A model generated the notes under the pieces. The model searched no databases. It had not been told where the DNA came from and saw only the letters and a program-made list of their open reading frames with translations. From the NCBI GenBank assembly GCA_050260015.1, contig JBLNBN010000063.1, positions 45,418 through 109,417 of the forward strand: 64,000 nucleotides of DNA, written 5' to 3'. The stretch comes from JBLNBN01 sp050260015 (GTDB taxonomy: Bacteria > Bacteroidota > Ignavibacteria > Kapaibacteriales > UBA2268). Below are positions 14,812-23,800 of the stretch, piece after piece; the first letter of the stretch is position 1, and each line of letters opens with the position of its first letter. The position numbers were made by a program, and so were the translations under genes.

Positions 14812-17800
14812 ATGCGTTTAATGAAGAGTGACATAGGAAATTGGTTCAAAGCGGGCATTGCCTGCTTTGGGGCATTATTATCGCTCTTTTTGAACGTCGA
14901 AGCTCAAGAGATAATAAGTATCAAAGGCGGCGCTCGCGTCTCGTTTACCAACGGCTCAGTCGTCAGCATAAACGGCTCGCTTACGAGCGAAGCTGGTTCA
15001 AGCCTGACCGCGAACGGCGAGATAGAGGTTTACGGCGATTGGACGATTGGCGGCTCCCAGAGCGCTACCGCGGGAAATATTAAATTCCTCGGGACCAATT
15101 CCTCGACTATAAATTGCCCGGGATTGAACGCGCAATTCTTCCTTATTACAACGGCGAAAACCGGATTGAATACGGAAGTAAAGATAATCACCCCGATAAT
15201 AACATCCGGGCCCTTTCTCAGCTTAATTTCCGGAACATTTAATTTAGACGGAGCGTTCGGCTTTGCTTCACCGGCCCTGTTGCCGGTTTCAGGCGAGCTT
15301 GCTATACCTGCCGGCGCCCGCTTTATTCTAAACGACCAGCTGGCTACGGTAATCGCCCAGGACGCTAATCTACGTCTCGGCGGGGAACTAATTCTACTTA
15401 AAGGCGAATTCCAAATAGGGGACGGCTCCTCCGAAAGCGGCTTATTGTACTCTAACGGCGCGCGACTGGAGATAGGACCCGACGCTTCGGCTAAACTGAT
15501 CGTGAGCGCCGCAATAATGCGCGAAAACGATAACGATTCGATTTCTTACGTTCAATCGGGCGGGCTTGTTCGACTTGGGACGACGCACGCCCTGACGCAA
15601 CCCGGCAGGGGACTATTCGACGTCGGGACCGATAGCTCTTCTTTTACCATAACCGGCGGAACTATCGAGCTGAAAAAAGCTTCTTCGACCGCGACCGAGG
15701 AGTTCCTTGTTCGCGCCGCCAAGGGAACTGTTACGGGCGGAAAAGTAGTGATCGACGCGGACGAAGCCGGATCCGATTTTGAAATAAATTCCTCGATGTC
15801 GATTGGAGAATTAGACCTATCGGCGGCGAACAATCCAAAACTTAAATTGGGTTCCGACCTAACCGTTCTCGGGGATATTACCCTCGCCGGAAACGGGTCA
15901 GACCGATTCGACTTCTCAAATTATGAACTGAGGCTCGGCGGCGACTGGACGAATAATTTGAGCTCCGCGGACGGCATTTCGTTTAACGGCCGCGCGCTCC
16001 GCCTTGTCGGCGATAGCCTGCAGAAATTGCAAGGCTCTGCCGCGCTTGACTTCCCGAAACTATATGTCGAAAAAACGGGCGGCTCGTCAGTGATGGAAGG
16101 CCCCATGACGGTGAGCGATACGCTTCGCCTTGTTTCAAACGCCGCTCTGGACATGAACGGCTTCGACCTGACAATCGGCGAGGACGCCGCCATTTGTTCC
16201 GATTACGGGAACCAGGAAGGGATTTCAACCTTTTCCGCTAATAATTTTATCTTTAATTCGGGTAGCGGCAGCGATCCGTTAGTCGGATCCCGATTAATTC
16301 GAAAAATCAACCCGGCCCGCGCTTTACCCTTCGATCTGTATTTCCCAATAGGGTCTCCAAATTCGTACACCCCCGCGACGGTTACATTCAATGCCGGCGG
16401 CGCGACATTCCTCCCTTCGTCGGAAATCGCTATAAAGCCCGTGCCTTTGGCCCACCCGGCCATCGAGACGCCCGATCGCTCCATGCTGAAATACTGGGTG
16501 ATAAAAAAGCAAAACATCTCGATTAACAATAACGGCGCTACGCTGCTTTTTAATTATAATCCAGCTGAAGTGGAGGGCAACGAAGGCAATTACGAAGTTC
16601 TCTACTACTCGCCGTCATGGGACGATCCAACGGGCTACTGGCGAATTAACCCGGGCGAGAGCGACGACGTGGTGGACTTTAACGCCAAGCTTTTCTATTC
16701 GCAGCAGGTGGACGAGATAGACGGCGATTGGCTGGCGGGCGAGCCCGATGCAGCAAGAGGGACGTATTTCGCGCGCCAGGACGGCCCTTGGGACGATCCC
16801 GATACATGGTCGAAAGACGGCTTCGATATGCCCGCCTCGAGCAGGGCGCCCTCCAAGCTTAGCGACGTCGTTCGAATTCAAAATCATAAGATAACGATTA
16901 GCTCCCAACCTACTGCCGTCAACAAGATATCCGTAGAAACCGGGACCGACGGCAGAGCTTCCGGAGAGTTGGTTATTATCGGCGGCGTCTCCGCAATTGG
17001 GGATACTTTTATGCTCGAGCCCGACGCTAAGCTGACTATAGCGCATTCCGAAGGCATTTCCGCGGTTCCGGCCCTGACCGGCGCGGTTCAAACGGATTTT
17101 CGCAGCTTTAGCTCGCAGGCGATTTATGAATACTCAGGCAATGGCGAGCAGGTAACAGGGGACGGGTTGCCCGACATTACGCGCGCGTTGATCATTTCCA
17201 AGTCTTCCGGCTCCAGGATCACGCTTTCGAAAAATGTTTCAATAACGGATTCGCTGGTAATTAACGACGGCGCGCTGGATATGTCCCTTTTTACGCTGAA
17301 CGGGCATTCCGCCGATCGCACGTTAACTATGCGGGGCGGCGAACTCATCGTGCCGGGCTCCTTCCCGCTTAATTATGCCTCGCCGAGCTTCGCCGCCGGA
17401 ATAATTAACTTCCAGGGCGCGGGCAACGCGACGATACCTTCTTCGGGTTCAACTCCCGGCGTAAATCAATACTATGATCTGAAAATTTCCAGTCCGCCCG
17501 GCCAAACCCGTTCAGGAAACGTTTCATTGCGTTCCCAGGGAGAAATAAGAATATCAAATAATTTGGACGTTGGCTCGCTCGAGTTTACCGACAATTCCTA
17601 CAGGTTCCTAACGGACGGTTCGACTGTTCGATTCAATAAGGCGGGCGGCTCTCAAAACGTACAAACTCGTCCTTCGCTTCCCGCGGATTCTCTCTGTTAC
17701 CTGAACTATTACACTTTGATAGTCGACGGCGGCGGTACGAAGAGCTTAACGGCCGGAACTGGCGCGCCAATATTTAAGATATTAAACGAACTGAGAATTG

Positions 17801-20800
17801 AAGGCGGCTCCACGCTGGCCGCTAACGGTTTCGACCTGGAAGTGCAGGGCAACTGGATAAATCAATCCGGGGCGTTCCAACCCGGCGCAAGCTCGGTAAT
17901 CCTGCGCTCGCCCGTGGCGACTTATTCGACCGTGCTGAATGCGCGCGACACGACCGACAACCCGTTCAATAATCTTTTAATAGCTGGCGCCGGCGAAGTT
18001 TACGTCCAGGACAATACGTTAATCAGGGGCAACCTTTCGATCGATAGCGCCTCGATTCTGAAAGTTACCGACCGAATACTCACCGTGGGCGGAAATTGGA
18101 CTAACCGCGGCGGAACGTTTAATTACGGATCTTCGGAAGTAATTTTCAACGGCTCCGCGCAGCAATCGATATCAAATCCTGTCGCCTCGGTTAACTTCTA
18201 CAACCTGACGTTGAAAAATCCGGCGGGATTACTTGCACAAAGCATTGGAACTACGCAGGATAACGGCATAAACGTATTCGGCGCATTGAATTTAGAGCAG
18301 GGTAAGATCGATTCCCGCGGCAAGCTCGTAACGGCGTACGGCTCATTAACCCGCGCCGGCGGCGGCTACGTGGACGGCGCGCTCGCTAAACCGGTTCCGA
18401 CTGGCGCGACGACCTTAATCTACGAAGTGGGGTACGGGTCTCGTTATACTCCGGCAAATATAACTTTTACCGGCACAGGCGGGGGTGCGGGAAATTTAGC
18501 CGTATTATCCGACACGATTAAAAATGGATCGGCGCCCGTATCGTGGAGCTCCACCGAGGACTATCTTCAGCCTTTGGGCAGTACGATGAGCTTCCCGCGG
18601 CACGCGCGCAGGCAGTGGACGATATTTCCTCCGGCGGGATCCGGTTTTGCGATGGGAACGAGGCGTTACGACGCGACGCTTGAATTTATCGGCTCGGACG
18701 CGCCCTCGGGCGACCTATATAATTCCGCTGATCCGGAGCGCTTCGAAGCGCGTTTGCTGACGCCGCTGAACGTCTGGATCAAACCGTATCAATGGTTGGA
18801 TAGGCCCTTTATCAGCTCGCGCGCGCAGAATTCGCTGACGTTCTCCCAACTCGACACGCTTGGGACGATCATAGTCGGCGAGCCGGGCATACAAACCTAT
18901 TACGCTCGCCGGAACGGCGCATGGACAAATAGGCTATCATGGTCTACTATAGGCTACGGCGGCGGGCCGGCCACCGATTACCCCGGTCAGCATAACGATA
19001 TGTTCACAGCATATATCGGCGCCGGCTATACGATCGATTTAGACGCAAACGACATAAACGTGGAAGACACCGGGCTGATCCAAATAGATTCCAGCGGACG
19101 GCTAAACTGCGACTCAAATGTAATTAACGGCTCCGGCGAATTCAGGATGATGAAATACTCGACGCTTGGCATAGGCAATGCTGCCGGTATAAGCGATTCG
19201 GGCTCCGCGACTGGCAACATTCAAACCCTTCGCAGGTACTATAACTACGGCGGCCATAACAGGTCGAAATTCGTATATACGGGCGCCGTCCCGCAAACGC
19301 AAGCTAATTCGGGCGTACCCGCTACCGTAGCCATGGTTTCCGTCGAAAAGACGAGCGGCAGCCAGCTTACCTGGGATAAGCAAAACGTAACAATAAACGA
19401 TTCGCTCAGGATAATGAGCGGCGCATTCCATTTGGGCGCAAATACGAATTGCAATATATCGCTCAACGGCAATATGCGGCGAGGCGCGGGCGCGGCGTTC
19501 AACGCGAATAAGAGAAGATTTACTATCTCAGGCGCGGTCGAGGATACGCTTTATAACGAAGACGCTTCTCCAATAAACTTCCATGACCTTACAATCGCGA
19601 AGCCCGTCGCTTCCGGTTTCGTAGTTCTTTGGGACAATACGCCAATAATTGTCGATAGCTTGCTGACGTTTACCGCCCCGGTAACGAATAAGCTTTTAAT
19701 CGACGCGCGCACGCGCACTGGCAACTACGTGCAGATCGGCCAGAACGGCTCCGTCGTTAACGCGGGAATTGGCAAAGGCTGGGTCGACGGCGAGATGCGC
19801 AGGTGGGTCCCGGCGGGCGCTACCGGCGTAATCCGTTGGGAAATAGGCGACACGGCGCGGTACAACCCGTACGAGGTGCAGTTTACTAACGCCGGTTCCG
19901 GGTCGGTCGCTGGATACGTCGGCGCAAAAATGATAGTCGGGGAGCACCCGTTCCACCAACCGCAAATATTTCACTCTATCGCCGTCGGCAGAACGGTGGG
20001 GCCAAAGTTCTGGCGGGTAACCCGTCCCTCGGGCTCGAACTTCGCGCGCGGCGGCAGAACATATAACACGGGCATTTATTTCTACTGGCCGGAGGATGGC
20101 AAAAACATTGACGGTTGGGGTTGCGCGGAGCTTTCATACTTAAAAAGGTGGGGCGTCGATACGGCCTGGGTACGAGTTTGGCCGTCAAACAACGTAAATA
20201 GCGCATTAGCGGGATATCTTTGCACGGATACCAGAAATCTTTCCCGGACTCCCAATTATAACTATACCGGGGACCTTGTTGGCGGATTGGCGAGCGTAGT
20301 GGCCAACGCTATGAACACCGACTTCGGTACGGACCAGATGATTGGCTCCGATCTGTTATTGGGCGATTTCATCGTTGGAAACCAGGATTCGCTTAAGAAA
20401 TTCTATAACTACTATAGCATTAAAGACGGCGATTGGAACGATCCCTCGACCTGGTCGACAGAATCATATAGCAGCGCTGTAAACCTGGCCGCTTCTGATC
20501 CCGATCCGCTAATAACAGGCGTGCCTCGCAGGCAATACGACAACGCGTTTATCGGCAACGGGAAGCGCGTCGTATTGAATACAAATATCGGCACTAATCA
20601 ATTCAGCTCAGCCGAGCCATTGAACACTATGCTCGGCCCGTCCGTAGTGGTGCAGAACACTGGAACGCTCTCATTGAATTATCATACGTTGAGAGGAAAC
20701 ACCTTCTCGCTTGAAAAGGGCGGCAAGCTGGAAGTAGGTTCTCAGTCCGGAATATCGTTCTTGAACGGCTTTGGAAATATTATACCGCAGGATAGGAGAC

Positions 20801-23800
20801 CGGCATTTATCGACAGCACGTCGTTCGTTTATACCGCTGAAGGTAGGACCATAGACGCTTTAACTTTGATACCGGGCGGCCAAATAAACAGGAATAGTAA
20901 CACTTTCTATATAGAAAACGTAATTATCCGCGACCAGGGCGGCAATGCGATTATGACCAATACTACATTGGATTCGCTTCGTAGGAATTCTTTTGGCATA
21001 AATCCCTATTTAGACAAGAAAGTAGTTTTAACTGCTGGGGAAACCTATACCGTTCAGATCGACCCCTCTGCAAACGGAAACCAAAGAAGATATAAAGCAT
21101 ATATAGATTACGATTATAACGGCACATACGATAATACTCTTCCTGAAACTGTTTTAAATAATGTATTTAGCGATAATACTTTATTTACGTTAGGTTCATT
21201 TACCGTGCCTGCCGGTACGGCGCAAGGCTCTACGCAGATACGTATTTGCATGAATAGCAATAACAACGATTTTACCCCTACGAGCAACGGCAACGGCGAA
21301 TTCGAGGAATACACGGTCGATATAATAAATCCAAACACGACGATAACACAGTCAACTGGATCCGGCTTGCCGCCGAACCTGGCTTCGCTCGAGGTACGGA
21401 CGCAGAAAGCCGCTGCAACGGTAACTCTGGGCAAGAACATAACCGTACGAGATTCTCTGAAGATCTCTACGGGTACGCTAAACGCCGGCGCCAATACTAT
21501 CGCCTTGACAGGGGATTTTATTAACAACGTTAACAACGGGTTTAACGCAGGGACGAGCGCTTTCAGGTTTATCAATAACGACGTCTCTCGTATTCGCGGC
21601 AGCCAGCCTGTCAGGTTCTATCGCCTCGATATGGACAAGCTCGACAACATTAGCCGCGTCGATGTATCCGTTCCGGTCTCCATACAGAATCAATTTAATT
21701 TTAACAACGCGAACGTACTCTCGATAACTAACGCATCGACATTAACTTTCGAGAATACATGCGCGACGAACGGTTGGACGAACTTCGGCCCGAAGAAGAT
21801 GTTCCGCCTGACGGGCGACACGCTGACGAACGGCAAGCTTACGCGGGTCTTCACCAACGCCGCAGGCTCGAAAGCCTTTACTTTCCCGATAGGAATAGAC
21901 ACGCTGTATAATCCCGCTATAATAGCCGTTACGGGAACCTACGCTGGCAGCCCGACTATTTCCGCAAGCGTAGTCAGCGGCCGCCACCCCCAAAAGCTGA
22001 CCGGCGCGGTTAGTATGCTGAATAAATACTGGAAGATATCGACGACCGGAATTTCTAATATCACCGCCGACAGCGTTAATTTGACGTACCATTGGCGCGA
22101 CACTGCCGGCAACGCAAATAAGTATTTGCCCGGCGTTTATTTAATAAATCCATTAAAGAACAGGACAGGTTGGGAAGTCAACCTTGGACAGAATCCGCTC
22201 GCAACGCCGTACTCCATCAGCGCGCGAAACGTTCAGGACGAAGTAACCATAGACGGCGATTGGACGGCCGCGGAGCCTAAAACATATTTCGGCGGGCGCA
22301 GGTTCTACTCTATCGCGACTGGCAATTGGAAGAGCCCGACGAGCTGGTCTAACGCCGGTCATGCGTCCCCCGTTATCGCGTCTTATTACCCGGGGCAAAT
22401 ATTCCCGGACGATTCAGTTTTTATCGACGGCCACGTTATTACTTTCAACGCTGATTCGATGTCGGTGGATACGCTGAATATCGGCGGAACCAACGGAATT
22501 GCCGCCGTCGGAGAGCTCCGAATGCCGAACTCACCCGCGACAAAATCGCTGACTACGCGCCAGCTAACCATTTTGGAAGACGGCAGGATAACGCAAAACT
22601 CGACTGGCGCGCGCCGCGACACGATTAATATTAAGCAAAACTTTACTAATACCAGTTCCGCGTTCCTTGACTTCCGCGCGAACGACTCGAACTACACAGC
22701 CCTTAAGTTCTACGGGGCGGGCCCTTCAATTATAACTGGGGAGGGGAACTGGGGCGAATTTGGCGACATAATAATAAAGAAGTACGGCGGTCTCCTGGAC
22801 ACGTTAATTGTCTCATCGCAAAAATTCTGCGACGCGACGACTCTGTATTCTCCGCAACTGCGATTTACTCTTGGGGGCGGAATCATAAAGCATTTAAACG
22901 CTGACACATTAAATCTCAGCGGCCCCGGCCTCGACGTCCCGATGGCCTCGGGCAGCGGCATATATGTCGCTACGGGCGTCGTGAACACTTTCGGCTCTCT
23001 CTTCTCAAATTCGAATACGACAATTCGCGTTGCCGGGGGCGTTCTCAACATCGGCGATGCGCCGAACGAGAACCTGAAGTATGCGACCGGCTCTACCGTC
23101 CAGGTCGACGGCGGCGCTCTTAACGTCGCAGGCTGCATAACGCGCAGCCTGCTAACCTCGAATTTACGATTTATCATGAACGGCGGCGAGACGCGAGTAC
23201 TGACTAAGGGCAATACGAATCCCGGCGATATAGGCTTCGACATGACCACCGCGGCTTCCGAGCTGACGCTTGCGGGCGGCAGGTTAATTATTGCCAACGG
23301 CGGCGGCTCGACCCCATCGGACGCGGACTTGAGGCTCAACGCGGCCGGCGGCGCCGGTATCGGCGGTTCCTCGGTGATTCAAATAGGGGATAGCGCGTTA
23401 ACTCCCAATAACGCCGTAATTAAAATTTCAGGAAATTTGCCCCTGCGAAACTTGCATTTGGCAAACAATCCGCTTTACTTAGTGACGACGAGGCTGACGG
23501 AAGAAGTTTACAGGATAAGCAACAATTTCGATATCGACGTAAATCATACTTTCCAACTCAACGGCAATACGCTCAGACTGGGAGGCTCTCTTACGAATTA
23601 CGGCTCGTTCATTGGGACGCCTGCCTCGGCGACGACACTGCCGTGGCTCGTCGAGCTGAACGGCCCGGGCGACCAATCGCTCTTTAATAGCCGGGTAGAA
23701 GGCCTGGAGCTCTTTAATTTAAAGATAAACAAGGCATCCGGCAACGTAACTCTCTCTGGCGCTAACAGTCTATTAAAAGTCTCGAATCAACTTGAATTTG

